Origin: Sphingomonas leidyi
GTDB lineage: Bacteria > Pseudomonadota > Alphaproteobacteria > Sphingomonadales > Sphingomonadaceae
Assembly: GCF_011761945.1 (NCBI RefSeq)
Contig: NZ_JAASQV010000001.1
Location: 124,001-188,000 of the forward strand
Length of the DNA stretch: 64,000 bases
Reading direction: 5' to 3'
Notes under the pieces: generated by a model
Told to the model about the DNA's origin: nothing
The model's input: the letters and a program-made list of their open reading frames with translations, nothing else
The model's database searches: none
In this document: positions 8,599 through 18,260 of the stretch, piece by piece
How the letters are laid out: every line of letters starts with the position of its first letter
Numbering within the stretch: the stretch's first letter is position 1
Program-made: the position numbers and the translations under genes

Positions 8599-8935
8599 CG
8601 CGACTATCCAATCCCTGTTGCTCAGACATATCCGTCATCGCACCCGGACGGGGTGCCCATCAACTGCTTAAGCATCCGGAAGGGACGCGGAGCGGATTCG
8701 GCCCCTGCGCGGCCCATGCGGACATGACGGCTTTTTCATTTGAAATCCGGGGCCGCCGCCGCCATCTCGGCCGTGGACGCACAATCGTGCGCCCGCAACC
8801 GCCACAACTCCGAGAATGGGGTCATGTCCAGCAACGATCATAGTCGATCGACCGTGCCGCCCAGGGCCGCCGTGCTGAGCTGATCCGCTCACCTCGCGCA
8901 CCGGCCCGGGCGGCCGGTCGGCAGTGAGGTGCAAT
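8501..8935. other. Divergent intergenic region
   Basis: About 430 bp between the minus-strand LuxR-type gene and the plus-strand DUF1003 gene. Apart from the 33-codon candidate, no supported gene is seen. An AT-rich patch (GGCTTTTTCATTTGAAAT, 8729-8746) is the likeliest promoter area. No clear operators or terminators were found. Confidence 0.5.
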
Positions 8936-9370
8936 ATGAACGCAGCCATCCGTTTCCTGTCGGATCTCCGCCGCCTGGGCATCGGGCGCGATCCGAACGC
9001 GCTGTTCGACGCGCGGCTGACCTTCGGCGAGAAGCTGGCCGATCGAGTCGCCGCGGTGGGCGGCTCCTGGAGCTTCATCATCGGCTTCGGCCTGTTCCTC
9101 GGCGCCTGGGCGCTGCTGAACACGATTCTGCTCGGCGCGCATGCCTTCGATCCGTTCCCCTTCATCTTCCTCAACCTGATGCTGTCGATGCTGGCCGCGC
9201 TGCAGGCCCCGATCATCATGATGAGCCAGAATCGCCAGGCGGCGAAGGACCGGCTGGAGGCGCGGCTCGACTATGAGACCAATCTGCGCACGGAGGTGCA
9301 GATCGACAGCCTGCACGAGAAGATCGACGCGCTGACCGCGGAGATAGCCAGGCTTTCGCGCGTCGAATAA
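8936..9370 (+). CDS. DUF1003 membrane protein
   Basis: 144-residue protein with two transmembrane helices (GGSWSFIIGFGLFLGAWALL and FPFIFLNLMLSMLAALQAPI) followed by MMSQNRQAAKDR and a C-terminal coiled coil. This is the standard DUF1003 architecture. The start is the ATG with GAGGTG 6 nt upstream; an ATG 4 codons earlier lacks spacing. It sits in the inner membrane. DUF1003 is often linked with metal or envelope stress, but its activity is not established. Confidence 0.85.
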   Translation: MNAAIRFLSDLRRLGIGRDPNALFDARLTFGEKLADRVAAVGGSWSFIIGFGLFLGAWALLNTILLGAHAFDPFPFIFLNLMLSMLAALQAPIIMMSQNRQAAKDRLEARLDYETNLRTEVQIDSLHEKIDALTAEIARLSRVE

Positions 9371-9453
9371 AAACTACGCTATTGCTAATCATTCGCAACA
9401 AACGCTAAGGCGATTCGCGTGCCCGGATTCCCCCCGGCGCATGGGGATCGCCT

Positions 9454-9852
9454 TTGTACCAGTTCCTGGATCGCTCCGTCGCCGAGGTCGTGCCGATCGA
9501 CCAATTGCTGCTCTCCTCGATGCGGCAATGGGTGGCGAGCGTGCGTGCCGGCCGCTGCCCATGCTCGACGCTGGGCCCCGCGTTGCAGAGGCAGGGACTT
9601 GCGAACCTGCTTCCCGATCTCAACATGGCAATGCTGCTGCTCGAGCGCGAGTCACTGTCCCAACTTCGCTTCAAACCGCCTTTCGCGGCGGAAATAGGCG
9701 ACGACGAGGCCTTGCTCCTTTCGCTGCATGCGCTAGCACGCGCCGGCGCGCAGCCGCGCGTCGATGCCATCATCGAGCAGATCGTGAAGCCCGAAGCGCG
9801 CCTTCCCCTATCCGTAGCGGTGGCGCGGATTGCCGCCGCAATCGGGCGTTGA
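9454..9852 (+). CDS. Hypothetical protein upstream of fpr
   Basis: 132-residue soluble protein (MYQFLDRSVAEVVPIDQLLL...) read from a TTG codon preceded by GGGGATCG. It is rich in Leu/Ala helices, with one CPCS motif in the middle, and has no recognised domain. It ends 25 nt before fpr and is probably co-transcribed with it. The TTG start is not certain, but no in-frame ATG is available near it. Confidence 0.6.
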   Translation: MYQFLDRSVAEVVPIDQLLLSSMRQWVASVRAGRCPCSTLGPALQRQGLANLLPDLNMAMLLLERESLSQLRFKPPFAAEIGDDEALLLSLHALARAGAQPRVDAIIEQIVKPEARLPLSVAVARIAAAIGR

Positions 9853-9877
9853 AGTGAAATTAGAGAGACCTGATCCC

Positions 9878-10693
9878 GTGAACATGCATGCCCGCCCGCC
9901 GATCGTCCTTCCCGAGCACGCTGCGTTCCAGACGTGCGCCGTCCGCTGGGTGAGGCATTGGAACGAGCATCTGTTCAGCTTCGCGATCGAGCGCCCGGCG
10001 AGCTTCCGCTTCCGCGCGGGCGAGTTCGTGATGATCGGGCTCGAAGTGGATGGCAAGGCGCTGATGCGCGCCTATTCGATCGCCAGCCCGACCTGGTCGG
10101 ACGAGATCGAGTTCCTGTCGATCAAGGTAGAGGATGGGCCGCTCACGTCGCGCCTGCAGCTCGTCCGCCCGGGCGACCAAGTGTATCTCGGCAAGAAGCC
10201 GACCGGCACCCTCGTCGCCGACGCGCTGCTGCCCGGCAAGCGGCTCTTCATGCTCGCCACCGGCACCGGCCTGGCGCCGTTCCTGAGCCTGGCGCGCGAT
10301 CCCGACATCTATGACCGGTTCAGCCAGGTGGTGATCGTCCATTCGACTCGCCGGGTGAGCGACCTTGCCTATCATGACGAGCTGACCGCGCAGCTGGCGG
10401 GGGATCCGCTGGTGGCGGATCAGGCGCTGCTCCAGTTCCACTATATCGCCACCGTCACTCGCGAGCCCTTCCGCACCACGGGGCGGATCGGCCAGCTGAT
10501 CGAGAATGGCTGGCTGTTCCAGCCGCCGGTGCTGGGCGACCGCGCGCTCAATCCCGAGACCGACCGCATCATGCTTTGCGGCTCGAACGCGATGATCAAG
10601 GATTTCGCGCACATGCTGGAAGGCCACGGCTTCACCGAAGGCTCGAACGCGAACCCCGGCAGCTTCGTGCTGGAGCGCGCCTTCGTCGGCTGA
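9878..10693 (+). CDS. fpr: Ferredoxin--NADP(+) reductase
   Basis: About 271-residue FAD flavoenzyme transferring electrons between NADPH and ferredoxin or flavodoxin. The FAD-binding motif MRAYSIASP, the phosphate contact GPLTSRL, the NADP-site LATGTGLAPFLSLARD and the C-terminal aromatic-free ending VLERAFVG match the bacterial subclass I (Azotobacter-like) enzymes. The GTG at 9878 has GAGAGA at good distance; an ATG two codons later is the alternative. It probably supports redox homeostasis and iron-sulfur metabolism. Confidence 0.93.
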   Translation: MNMHARPPIVLPEHAAFQTCAVRWVRHWNEHLFSFAIERPASFRFRAGEFVMIGLEVDGKALMRAYSIASPTWSDEIEFLSIKVEDGPLTSRLQLVRPGDQVYLGKKPTGTLVADALLPGKRLFMLATGTGLAPFLSLARDPDIYDRFSQVVIVHSTRRVSDLAYHDELTAQLAGDPLVADQALLQFHYIATVTREPFRTTGRIGQLIENGWLFQPPVLGDRALNPETDRIMLCGSNAMIKDFAHMLEGHGFTEGSNANPGSFVLERAFVG

Positions 10694-10737
10694 TCGCGCA
10701 GTTCCGTCCCCCGGACTTGCCCCGGGGGAAGAACTGA

Positions 10738-13527
10738 GTGGATGACGCGCTCGCCGCGATTCCCTATCTCCGTCATATGGCCAATCGCTTCGATTCCGTC
10801 CCCAATCGCCGCGCGCTGATCGACCGGCGGGGCGTGGGCGAGCGGCTTCATGCGCTGCAGGCCAAGGACAGCGCCAGGCTGCGCGCGGCCGGGACGAAGG
10901 AACTCAAGGCGGCGCTCGATGCCGGACGCGCCGAGATCGCCGCCCGCCTCGCCGAGCATCCCTCCCGCGGGCACGAGATCGCGGCGGCGGGGGCCTTTCT
11001 GATCGACCAGCTCCTGCGCCTGCTCTGGGATTTCACCACGGAGCGCCTGCACCCCAACCCCAATCCCAGCGCAGCCGAGCGCATGGTGCTGATCGCGGTG
11101 GGCGGCTATGGCCGCGGCGAGATGGCGCCGCATTCGGACATCGATATCGGCTTCCTCGCCCCCTGGAAGGTTACCGGCTGGTGCGAGCAGGTGATCGAAT
11201 CGATGCTCTATTCGCTGTGGGACATGCAGCTGAAGGTCGGCCATTCGTCGCGATCGCTCGACGAGATGGTGCGCCAGTCCAAGGCCGATGTGACGGTGCG
11301 CACCGCCCTGCTCGAGGCGCGCTATGTCTGGGGCGACACCGCGCTCTACGACGAGGCTGCGGCGCGCTTCAAGGCGGAGGTCCAGGCCGATACCGCGCGC
11401 ACCTTCATCGCCGAGAAGCTTGCCGAGCGCGAGGCTCGGCACAAGCGGATGGGCGACAGCCGCTATGTCGTCGAGCCCAACGTCAAGGAAGGCAAGGGCG
11501 GCCTGCGCGACCTGCACACGCTCTTCTGGATCGGGAAATACGCCTATAACGTCCGCGAGCCGGCGGAGCTGGTCGAGAAGGGGCTGCTCACCAAGCTGGA
11601 GTTCCGCCAGTTCCGCCGGGCCGAGAATTTCCTCTGGGCGGTGCGCTGCCATCTCCACCTGATCACCGGCCGGGCCGAGGACCGGCTCACCTTCGACGTC
11701 CAGCGCGAGATCGCCGAGCGGATGCGCTATGCGGACCGGCCCGGCATGTCGAAAGTCGAGCGGTTCATGCGCTTCTACTTCCTCCAGGCGAAAGTGGTGG
11801 GCGACCTGACCGGCGTGTTCCTCGCCCATCTGGACGAGAAGTTCGCGGCCCGCGGCAGCCGCTTCGGCTTCCCGACATTGTGGCGCCGCCCCCGCAAGCT
11901 CAAGGGCTTCACGCTCGATCGCGGCCGCCTCGCCTTGCCGCGCGACGACTTCTTCCGGGAAGATCCGGTGCGGCTGATCGAGCTGTTCCAGCTGGCCGAC
12001 CTGCACAATCTCGAGGTTCACCCGCTGGCGATGCGCGCCGCCGCGCGCGACGCCAAGCTGGTCGACGAGGTGCGCGACGATCCCCGCGCCAATGCGCTCT
12101 TCCTCGACGTGCTGACGTCGCCGCGCAATCCGGAGACGGTGCTGCGCTGGATGAACGAGGCGGGCGTGTTCGGCCGCTTCGTGCCCGATTTCGGCCGGGT
12201 CGTCGCGCAGATGCAGTTCGACATGTACCATCATTATACGGTGGACGAGCATTCGATCCGGGCGATCGGGCTGCTCAACCAGATCGAGAAGGGCGCGCTC
12301 AAGGACGACCACCCGCTCGGCACCAGCATCTTCAAGCAGATCGCCCAGCGCCGCGCGCTCTATGTCGCGGTGCTGCTGCACGACATCGCCAAGGGGCGCG
12401 GCGGCGACCATTCGATCCTGGGCGCCGAAGTGGCCGGGCGGCTCTGCCCGCGGCTGGGGATGAGCCCGGCCGAGACCGAGACGGTGGCCTGGCTGGTGCG
12501 CTGGCACCTGATCATGTCGGCCACCGCCTTCAAGCGCGACCTCAGCGACTTCAAGACGATCCTCGATTTCGCCGGCCAGGTGCAGAGCCCCGAGCGGCTG
12601 CGCATGCTGTTGCTGCTCACCATCGTCGACATCCGCGCAGTGGGGCCGGGCGTGTGGAACGGCTGGAAACGCCAGCTGCTCGCCGACCTGTACGACGCTA
12701 CCGAGGAAGTGCTCCGCCTGGGCCACAAGCAGCGCGGGCGGACCGAGCGGATCGCCGCCAAGCAGGAGGAGCTCGCCCAGCTGCTCCGCTGGGACGAGGC
12801 GCGGATGGCCGCGTTCAGGAAGCGGATGACCGAGAGCTACTGGATCGCCGAGCCGGCCGACGTGCTCGAGCGCAATGCCCGCCAGATCGACGCGGCGGGC
12901 GATGCCCAGCTCTCGGTCGAGGCGCAGGTCTATCCCGAGCGCGGCGCGACGCTGGTGACGGTCTATGCCGCCGATCATCCTGGCCTGTTCTATCGCATCG
13001 CCGGGGCGATCCATGTCGCCGGCGGCAACATCATCGACGCGCGCATCCACACTACCCGCGACGGCATGGCGCTCGACAATTTCCTGATCCAGGACCCGCT
13101 GGGGCGGCCGTTCGACGAGGAGGCGCGGCTCAACCGGATCAAGGCGACGATCGCCGATGCGCTGGCCAACCGTGCCAAGCTCCAGGACCGGCTCAAGGCC
13201 AAGCCGCTGGTCCGGGCCCGCGCGGAAGCCTTTGCGATCGAGCCGAACGTGCTGATCGACAACAATGCCTCGAACCGCTTCACCGTGGTGGAGATCAACG
13301 CGCGCGACCGGCCGGCCTTGCTCTTCCACCTCGCCTATGCGCTGTTCCAGTCGAAGGTGACGATCCATTCCGCGCATGTCGCCACCTATGGCGAGCGCGC
13401 GGTCGATACCTTCTATCTGACCGATCTGATCGGCGATAAGATCGAGAGCGGCGGCCGATTGAAGACGATCGAGCGCCGCCTGCTCGAGGCCGCGACGGGC
13501 GATGGAACGGTGGCCGAGGCCGCCTGA
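10738..13527 (+). CDS. glnD: [Protein-PII] uridylyltransferase/uridylyl-removing enzyme
   Basis: 929-residue bifunctional nitrogen sensor that uridylylates PII when glutamine is low and removes UMP when it is high. Domain order is complete: nucleotidyltransferase (GGYGRGEMAPHSDIDIGFL around 120), central helical region, HD hydrolase (LLHDIAKGRGGDHS, around 545), and two C-terminal ACT domains (TLVTVYAADHPGLFYRIAGA and FTVVEINARDRPALLFHLAY). Translation probably begins at GTG 10738 with GGGGGAAG upstream; ATG 10777 is an alternative. A GC hairpin (CCCCCGG/CCGGGGG) lies just before the ribosome site. Confidence 0.97.
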   Translation: MDDALAAIPYLRHMANRFDSVPNRRALIDRRGVGERLHALQAKDSARLRAAGTKELKAALDAGRAEIAARLAEHPSRGHEIAAAGAFLIDQLLRLLWDFTTERLHPNPNPSAAERMVLIAVGGYGRGEMAPHSDIDIGFLAPWKVTGWCEQVIESMLYSLWDMQLKVGHSSRSLDEMVRQSKADVTVRTALLEARYVWGDTALYDEAAARFKAEVQADTARTFIAEKLAEREARHKRMGDSRYVVEPNVKEGKGGLRDLHTLFWIGKYAYNVREPAELVEKGLLTKLEFRQFRRAENFLWAVRCHLHLITGRAEDRLTFDVQREIAERMRYADRPGMSKVERFMRFYFLQAKVVGDLTGVFLAHLDEKFAARGSRFGFPTLWRRPRKLKGFTLDRGRLALPRDDFFREDPVRLIELFQLADLHNLEVHPLAMRAAARDAKLVDEVRDDPRANALFLDVLTSPRNPETVLRWMNEAGVFGRFVPDFGRVVAQMQFDMYHHYTVDEHSIRAIGLLNQIEKGALKDDHPLGTSIFKQIAQRRALYVAVLLHDIAKGRGGDHSILGAEVAGRLCPRLGMSPAETETVAWLVRWHLIMSATAFKRDLSDFKTILDFAGQVQSPERLRMLLLLTIVDIRAVGPGVWNGWKRQLLADLYDATEEVLRLGHKQRGRTERIAAKQEELAQLLRWDEARMAAFRKRMTESYWIAEPADVLERNARQIDAAGDAQLSVEAQVYPERGATLVTVYAADHPGLFYRIAGAIHVAGGNIIDARIHTTRDGMALDNFLIQDPLGRPFDEEARLNRIKATIADALANRAKLQDRLKAKPLVRARAEAFAIEPNVLIDNNASNRFTVVEINARDRPALLFHLAYALFQSKVTIHSAHVATYGERAVDTFYLTDLIGDKIESGGRLKTIERRLLEAATGDGTVAEAA

Positions 13528-13543
13528 CGGAAGGAGATCGAGA

Positions 13544-13927
13544 ATGCCGGTGATCGGACTGGGGGGCTTCTTCTTCCGGGCGCAGGACCCCGAGGGGCTC
13601 AAGGCCTGGTATGGCGAGGTGCTCGGCGTGGGCGGCGGCTTCGGGGCCGATGAGAGCGGCCAGACCAGCCCGTGGTTCTGGCATCCGGAACCCGGCCCGG
13701 TGGTGTTCGAGCCGTTCAAGGCGACGACCGACTATTTCGCGTCGGACAAGAGCTGCATGCTCAACTTCCGGGTGCGCGACCTGGACAGCCTGCTTGAGCA
13801 GCTCAACGCGCGCGGAGTGGAGATCACCACCAAGGACGAGTGGGACACGCCGGAGACCGGCCGTTTCGCCCGCATCCACGATCCCGAAGGCAACCCGATC
13901 GAGCTGTGGGAGCCGCCCGCGGCCTGA
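13544..13927 (+). CDS. VOC (glyoxalase/bleomycin-resistance) family protein
   Basis: 127-residue protein with paired beta-alpha-beta-beta-beta modules. GLGGFFFRAQDPEGLKAWY is the N-terminal strand-helix and IHDPEGNPIELWEPP the C-terminal metal-site strand with its Glu ligand. AAGGAGATCGAGA precedes the ATG, 16 nt after glnD. VOC proteins include lyases, dioxygenases and antibiotic-binding proteins, and the substrate cannot be told from sequence. It is likely a cytoplasmic enzyme. Confidence 0.8.
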   Translation: MPVIGLGGFFFRAQDPEGLKAWYGEVLGVGGGFGADESGQTSPWFWHPEPGPVVFEPFKATTDYFASDKSCMLNFRVRDLDSLLEQLNARGVEITTKDEWDTPETGRFARIHDPEGNPIELWEPPAA

Positions 13928-14082
13928 CGGCCGGCCTCTCCCTGTATTTCAGGGGCTTGTCTCCAGGGAATAATCGCCAGGCAAGTTCAGCATGACGGTG
14001 GGGAGGCCATGCGCCTTCGCCTGGGATCCCGGCTTCGCAGAGAGATGGGGAAGGACAGGGCGTCGCCGCCTGCCGCCGCTCG

Positions 14083-14943
14083 CTAGCCCGGCTTCTTCTG
14101 CCACACCCGCACGTAATCGACTTCCATGCGCGACGGGAATGCATCGGCGTCGATTCCCTTGTCGCCGCCCCAGCCGCCGACCGCGACGTTGAGGATCAGA
14201 TATTGCGGGCCGGCAAAGGGCCAGGTGTCGGGATTGCCCTTGTGGTCGTTGTCGAAGCGCAGAAAGGCGCGGCCGTCCACGCCGATCAGCATGCGATCCT
14301 GGTTCCAGTCCAGCTGATAATCGTGGAACGCGGTGCAGGCATCCGGCACCATTGCCTGGGCGGTCTTCTGCGTCTTGATGACGTGGTTATAGGCCTTGGT
14401 ATGGATCGAGCCATGGATGCGGCCGGGATCCCAGCCGACATGCTCCATGATGTCGATCTCGCCCAGGCCCGGCCAGCCGGCCTTCTCGTCGCTGCCGAGC
14501 ATCCAGATCGCCGGCCACAGCCCCTTGCCGCAGGCGAGCTTCGCCCGGACCTCGACGAAGCCGCCCGTCCAGTCGGCGAGGCCGCGGGTCTGGATCTTGC
14601 CCGAGCTATAGTCCTGGCCGCCATGATCGGCGCGGCCGCTCAGCCGCTCCCTGCGCGCCTCGATGACGAGCCGGCCGCGCTCGAGGCGGACATTCTCGCG
14701 GCGGTTCGCGGCATAATATTGCAGCTCGTTGTTCCACCAGCCTTCCTTGTTGCGGCTGGTGTCATAGGCCCATTTGCGGGGGTCGAGGCGCTTGCCGTCG
14801 AACTCGTCGGACCAGACGAGCGCATAGCCCGCCGGCACCGCCACCGGCTCGTCGGCATGGGCAGTGGAGAGCGGGGCCTGGATCGTCTGGGCGGAGGCGG
14901 CGCCCGGCAGCAGCAGTGCCGCCGCCAGGGCGCCGCATCGCAT
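14083..14943 (-). CDS. Secreted GH16 beta-glucanase-like glycoside hydrolase
   Basis: 286 residues. The signal peptide ends near ASAQ. The family 16 core carries the catalytic motif GEIDIMEHVG (nucleophile and acid/base Glu flanking Asp), with LVWSDEFDGKRLDPRKW at the N-terminus and the carbohydrate-binding aromatic strand GFVEVRAKLACGKGLWPAIW. The family cleaves beta-1,3(1,4)-glucans or related galactans. ATG overlaps the infC stop by one base (TGATG), an unusual partner for a translation factor. No carbohydrate-binding module is attached. Confidence 0.92.
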   Translation of the reverse strand: MRCGALAAALLLPGAASAQTIQAPLSTAHADEPVAVPAGYALVWSDEFDGKRLDPRKWAYDTSRNKEGWWNNELQYYAANRRENVRLERGRLVIEARRERLSGRADHGGQDYSSGKIQTRGLADWTGGFVEVRAKLACGKGLWPAIWMLGSDEKAGWPGLGEIDIMEHVGWDPGRIHGSIHTKAYNHVIKTQKTAQAMVPDACTAFHDYQLDWNQDRMLIGVDGRAFLRFDNDHKGNPDTWPFAGPQYLILNVAVGGWGGDKGIDADAFPSRMEVDYVRVWQKKPG

Positions 14944-15488
14944 CACTTGGGCGCCAGCACCATCAGCATCTGGCGGCCTTCCATGCGCGGATAGGATTCG
15001 ACCTTGGCATCCTCGGCACAGTCCTGCTGGACGCGCTGGAGCAGCGCCATGCCGAGCTGGCCATGCGAAAGCTCGCGGCCGCGGAAGCGCAGGGTGACCT
15101 TCACCTTGTCGCCTTCGCCGATGAACTTGTGGATCGCCTTCATCTTCACGTCGTAATCGTGATCGTCGATGTTCGGACGCATCTTGATCTCCTTGATCTC
15201 CTGCGTCTTCTGGCTCTTCCGGGCGAGGTTCGCCTTTTTCTGCGCCTCGTACTTGAACTTGCCGACATCGAGGAACTTGGCGACGGGCGGGTCCGCATTG
15301 GGGGAAACCTCGACCAGGTCGAGTCCAAGCTCCTGCGCCTGTTCCATCGCCTCGCGCGTGTACATCACGCCGAGATTCTCACCCTCATGGTCGATCACGC
15401 GGACCTTGGGCGACTGAATGAATTCGTTAAACCGCGGACCGTTCATCGGCGGTGCCACCATCGAGCGGCGATTCATGGGCGGACGTAT
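14943..15488 (-). CDS. infC: Translation initiation factor IF-3
   Basis: About 181 residues. IF-3 binds the 30S subunit, discriminates start codons and prevents premature 50S joining. The N-domain ([21 protein letters not shown]), linker ([20 protein letters not shown]) and C-domain (FRGREL followed by HGQLGMALL) are complete. The first ATG (15476) lies 20 nt from the only Shine-Dalgarno sequence. An ATA codon at 15488-15486 lies 8 nt from AGGAG and in frame. Because infC in other bacteria uses AUU-type codons for autoregulation, ATA is taken as the start; ATG 15476 is the fallback. Confidence 0.93.
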   Translation of the reverse strand: MRPPMNRRSMVAPPMNGPRFNEFIQSPKVRVIDHEGENLGVMYTREAMEQAQELGLDLVEVSPNADPPVAKFLDVGKFKYEAQKKANLARKSQKTQEIKEIKMRPNIDDHDYDVKMKAIHKFIGEGDKVKVTLRFRGRELSHGQLGMALLQRVQQDCAEDAKVESYPRMEGRQMLMVLAPK

Positions 15489-15496
15489 ACGACTTG

Positions 15497-15501
15497 CTCC
15501 T
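15497..15501 (-). promoter_or_regulatory. Ribosome binding site that decides the infC start
   Basis: AGGAG on the minus strand lies 8 nt before ATA 15488-15486 and 20 nt before the first ATG. This spacing is the main argument for a non-canonical AUA initiation codon. Confidence 0.6.
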
Positions 15502-15702
15502 GTTGTTGCGGACTCAGGGTTTGGGCGGCTCAATAACGCAGGATGCGGCACTCGGGTAGTCCGACGCCTGCATTTCCGCCGAAATTCCGCGCACTGTGGC
15601 ACGGCAACCGCAGATATCGGGTGTAAAGGCGCGGCCTGCAAGCCCGGTTTTAGCGATGGCTTAGGACCGGCCGGGCCATGAAGGCGGCCGAAAGGGCAGG
15701 GC

Positions 15703-17202
15703 ATGGCGCGCATCGCCGCGATCGAATCGAGCGAGACCGGGTGGCGCATGCCCGCCTGGGCGGTGCCGCTCGCGCTGCTGCTCGGGCTCGTCCTGCTGTT
15801 CCCGCGTCCCTATGTCGGCGGCGGCGGCGACGACTGGCATTATCTCGAAGCGGCGCGGTGCGCGGCCCGGCATGGCCTCTGCCTTCCCGACACGCATTGG
15901 GCGGCGCGGTTTCCGCTGGTGGCGCCGATGGGCGCGGTGCTGGCGCTGCTCGGCGAGCGGCCCTGGACGGTGGGGCTGGTGCCGCTGCTCTATACCGTGG
16001 CGGGGCTGCTGCTGTTCGTCGGCAATGTCGAGCGTCGCTTCGGTGCCGCGGCGGCGATGCTGGCGGGATCGGCGCTGGCGCTGACGCCGCTGTTCCCGCT
16101 CAACGCGCTCCAGCCGCTGGTCGACCAGCCCGAATTCGCCTGGACCATGGCCGGTCTGCTCGCGATCCAGATCGCGCTGGAGCGGAACGATGCGCGCTGG
16201 GCGGCGGTGGCGGGCGCGATGCTGGCGCTGGCCGTGATGACCCGGATGAGCAGCCTGGCGCTGCTGCCGTTGCTCGGCCTGGGCTGGCTGATGCTGGCGC
16301 CGGACCGGCGGCGGCTCGCGCTGCCCTTCGCCGCCGCGGCCGTGGCGCTGCTCGGCATCGAGGCGCTTGCCTATGCGATGGCGACCGGCGACCCGCTCCA
16401 TGGCTGGAAGCTCTCGCTCCATCATGGCCGCATTCCCACCACCGAACTGGCGGCGGGCGTGGACACCGGCCGCAGCCCGCTGCTCAACCTGGACTTCATC
16501 CGCAACTGGCGGCGCAGCATGGGCATCCATGTCCATTGGACGGTGGACCCGCTGCTCAACCTTCTGGCCGATCCGTTGTGCGGGCTGACGCTGTGCGGCG
16601 CGCTGGCGCTCGCGGTGGCGCGGGCGGGCGCCTGGCGGCGCGATCGGTGGCTGCGCCTGGTCGCGATCGCGGCGCTGCTCCATTTCGTGCTGCTCACCTA
16701 TGTGCTGGCGGTGGATCCCAAGCCGCGCATGTTTCCCCTCGCCTATGCGGCGGCGGCGGCGACGCTGGGCGTGCTCGGGGCGCGGGCCTGGCGCGACGGC
16801 GGCCGGCTGATCGTCGCGGCGCTCTTCGCGCTGCTCGCCGGCCGCGCGCTGCTGATGGCCTATGACCAGCCCGACCTTGCATCGGCGCGGGCCGCCGCCG
16901 CGGGCTGGATCGCCGCGGCGCCGCCGGGAAGCCTCGCGACCGACGAATGGACGCGGCGGACTTTCGCCCTCGTTCCCGGCGCCGCTGCGCTGCCGCTGGG
17001 CGGGGACGCGCCGCGCCGCGACTTGCTCACGCTCGGCAAGGTGCCGTGCGCGGGCGGACAGGTGCTGCGCGAGGCGCGCTTCGAGCGGAACGAACCGGCG
17101 CCGCTTGCCTGGCTGCGCGGGCATGGCCTGTTGCTCGGTGCGCCTGTGCCCGTGCGCCTGTGCCTGGTCAGGCCGGCGCTCCCGCACGGCGCAGGTGGAT
17201 GA
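15703..17202 (+). CDS. Membrane GT-C family glycosyltransferase (PMT/ArnT-like)
   Basis: 499-residue integral membrane protein with about 10-12 transmembrane helices. The first periplasmic loop holds the acidic GGGDDWHY typical of GT-C enzymes, which take polyprenyl-phosphate sugars, and a second loop has [10 protein letters not shown]. The C-terminal 80 residues are soluble. Donor and acceptor are unknown; protein O-mannosylation or lipid/polysaccharide decoration are possible. It lies alone on the plus strand between infC and the thrS cluster, and its last 35 nt overlap the convergent GNAT gene. Confidence 0.75.
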   Translation: MARIAAIESSETGWRMPAWAVPLALLLGLVLLFPRPYVGGGGDDWHYLEAARCAARHGLCLPDTHWAARFPLVAPMGAVLALLGERPWTVGLVPLLYTVAGLLLFVGNVERRFGAAAAMLAGSALALTPLFPLNALQPLVDQPEFAWTMAGLLAIQIALERNDARWAAVAGAMLALAVMTRMSSLALLPLLGLGWLMLAPDRRRLALPFAAAAVALLGIEALAYAMATGDPLHGWKLSLHHGRIPTTELAAGVDTGRSPLLNLDFIRNWRRSMGIHVHWTVDPLLNLLADPLCGLTLCGALALAVARAGAWRRDRWLRLVAIAALLHFVLLTYVLAVDPKPRMFPLAYAAAAATLGVLGARAWRDGGRLIVAALFALLAGRALLMAYDQPDLASARAAAAGWIAAAPPGSLATDEWTRRTFALVPGAAALPLGGDAPRRDLLTLGKVPCAGGQVLREARFERNEPAPLAWLRGHGLLLGAPVPVRLCLVRPALPHGAGG

Positions 17203-17617
17203 TCGGATAGGGCCGGCCGTGCGGATCGGTCTCCGAACGGCCGATCACTTCGAAGCCGCGGGCGAGATAGAAGGGCAGGGCGTTGTCCGCCTGTTCGTTG
17301 GCATCGACGAGCGCGTCCGGCGAAAGCGCCAGCGCGTGACCGACCAGCGCGGTGCCGAAGCCGCGGCCATGCGCGGCGGGATCGACGAACAGCGCATCGA
17401 TCATCGCGCCGTCCATGGCGAGGAAACCCTGCACCGTGCCGGCATCGTCCTCGACCAGCCAGAGCGGCGCCTGGGGCAGGAACTGTTCGGCGACGATCGC
17501 GTCGATCTCGGCGCGATGCTCGGGCGAGAGGAAGCCATGCGTCGCATCGACCGCGGCGCGCCAGATCGCCAGCGCGCGCGGGACGTCCGCGTCGGTGCCC
17601 GGGCGGATATGCGCCAT
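17168..17617 (-). CDS. GNAT family N-acetyltransferase
   Basis: 149-residue acetyl-CoA-dependent acyltransferase with a Gcn5 fold. The N-terminus IRPGTDADVPRALAIW and the acetyl-CoA pyrophosphate loop VDPAAHGRGFGTALVGHAL (R/Q-x-x-G-x-G/A type) are clear, followed by NALPFYLARGFEVIGR near the C-terminus, which resembles YjaB-like members. ATG shares a base with the stop of the upstream YnfA gene (TGATG). Substrate is unknown. Confidence 0.88.
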   Translation of the reverse strand: MAHIRPGTDADVPRALAIWRAAVDATHGFLSPEHRAEIDAIVAEQFLPQAPLWLVEDDAGTVQGFLAMDGAMIDALFVDPAAHGRGFGTALVGHALALSPDALVDANEQADNALPFYLARGFEVIGRSETDPHGRPYPIIHLRRAGAPA

Positions 17618-17943
17618 CAGCGACGCCCCCACAGGATGACGATGCAGCCGAGCACCGCCAGCGCCGCGCCGGCCAGGTCCCAGCGCGTGGCGGGCACGCG
17701 CTCGACCAGCACCAGCCAGCCGAGCGAGGCGAGGATGTAGATCCCGCCATAGGCGGCATAGGCGCGACCGGCGGCATCCGCGCTGCTGAGCGTGAGCAGC
17801 CAGGCGAACAGGGCCAGCGCCGCGCCGCCGGGCACCAGCCACCAGACCGGCTTGCCCAGCCGCAGCACGCCCCAGAAGGTGAAGCAGCCCGCAATCTCCG
17901 CCAGTGCGGCGGCCGCGTAGATCGCGAGCGTGGCGGGGTTCAT
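17617..17943 (-). CDS. YnfA/UPF0060 family membrane protein
   Basis: 108 residues with four transmembrane helices. [20 protein letters not shown] and [16 protein letters not shown] are the signature stretches of UPF0060 (YnfA), a relative of small multidrug resistance transporters. Length matches the family. It is part of the minus-strand thrS operon: ATGA overlap with the gene before, TGATG overlap with the GNAT gene after. Transport activity is inferred only from the family. Confidence 0.9.
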   Translation of the reverse strand: MNPATLAIYAAAALAEIAGCFTFWGVLRLGKPVWWLVPGGAALALFAWLLTLSSADAAGRAYAAYGGIYILASLGWLVLVERVPATRWDLAGAALAVLGCIVILWGRR

Positions 17944-18260
17944 CGGCCGACGAGCCTCTCTATCGTCAAAAGCAGGACCAGGCTCAGGAGCGGACTGGCA
18001 ATGGCCAGCGCCAGACCCGGGATGGGCCGGGCGGCATGAAGCCTCGCCCCGGCGCCGAGCGACAGGATCATGAGCGCGGGATAGAGCCAGAACTCTCGCT
18101 GCTTCTCCATGTCGCATGCCTGCATCGCGGCACTGCCGTCGCGCGGCAGGCATTCGCCGAGCGCCAGCAAGCCGAACAACACGAAACCGGCACCCAGGGC
18201 GCCGATGACTGCCGTTGCGAACATGCCCCAATGGGCCCGCCGGGCGCCGGGCGGGTTCAT
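17940..18260 (-). CDS. Small membrane protein in thrS operon
   Basis: 106 residues with three hydrophobic segments ([56 protein letters not shown]) and a Cys pair in a loop ([16 protein letters not shown]). It has 4-nt overlaps at both ends, with thrS before it and the YnfA gene after it. No family recognised; an inner-membrane protein co-expressed with thrS. Confidence 0.75.
   Translation of the reverse strand: MNPPGARRAHWGMFATAVIGALGAGFVLFGLLALGECLPRDGSAAMQACDMEKQREFWLYPALMILSLGAGARLHAARPIPGLALAIASPLLSLVLLLTIERLVGR

Noticed and set aside
10708..10729. GC hairpin between fpr and glnD as a terminator
   Set aside because: There is no T-run, and its right arm forms the glnD ribosome site, so it is more likely a translational structure or chance.
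10441..13719. 1092-codon minus-strand frame
   Set aside because: Antisense to glnD, whose domains are unmistakable; the frame itself shows no family features.
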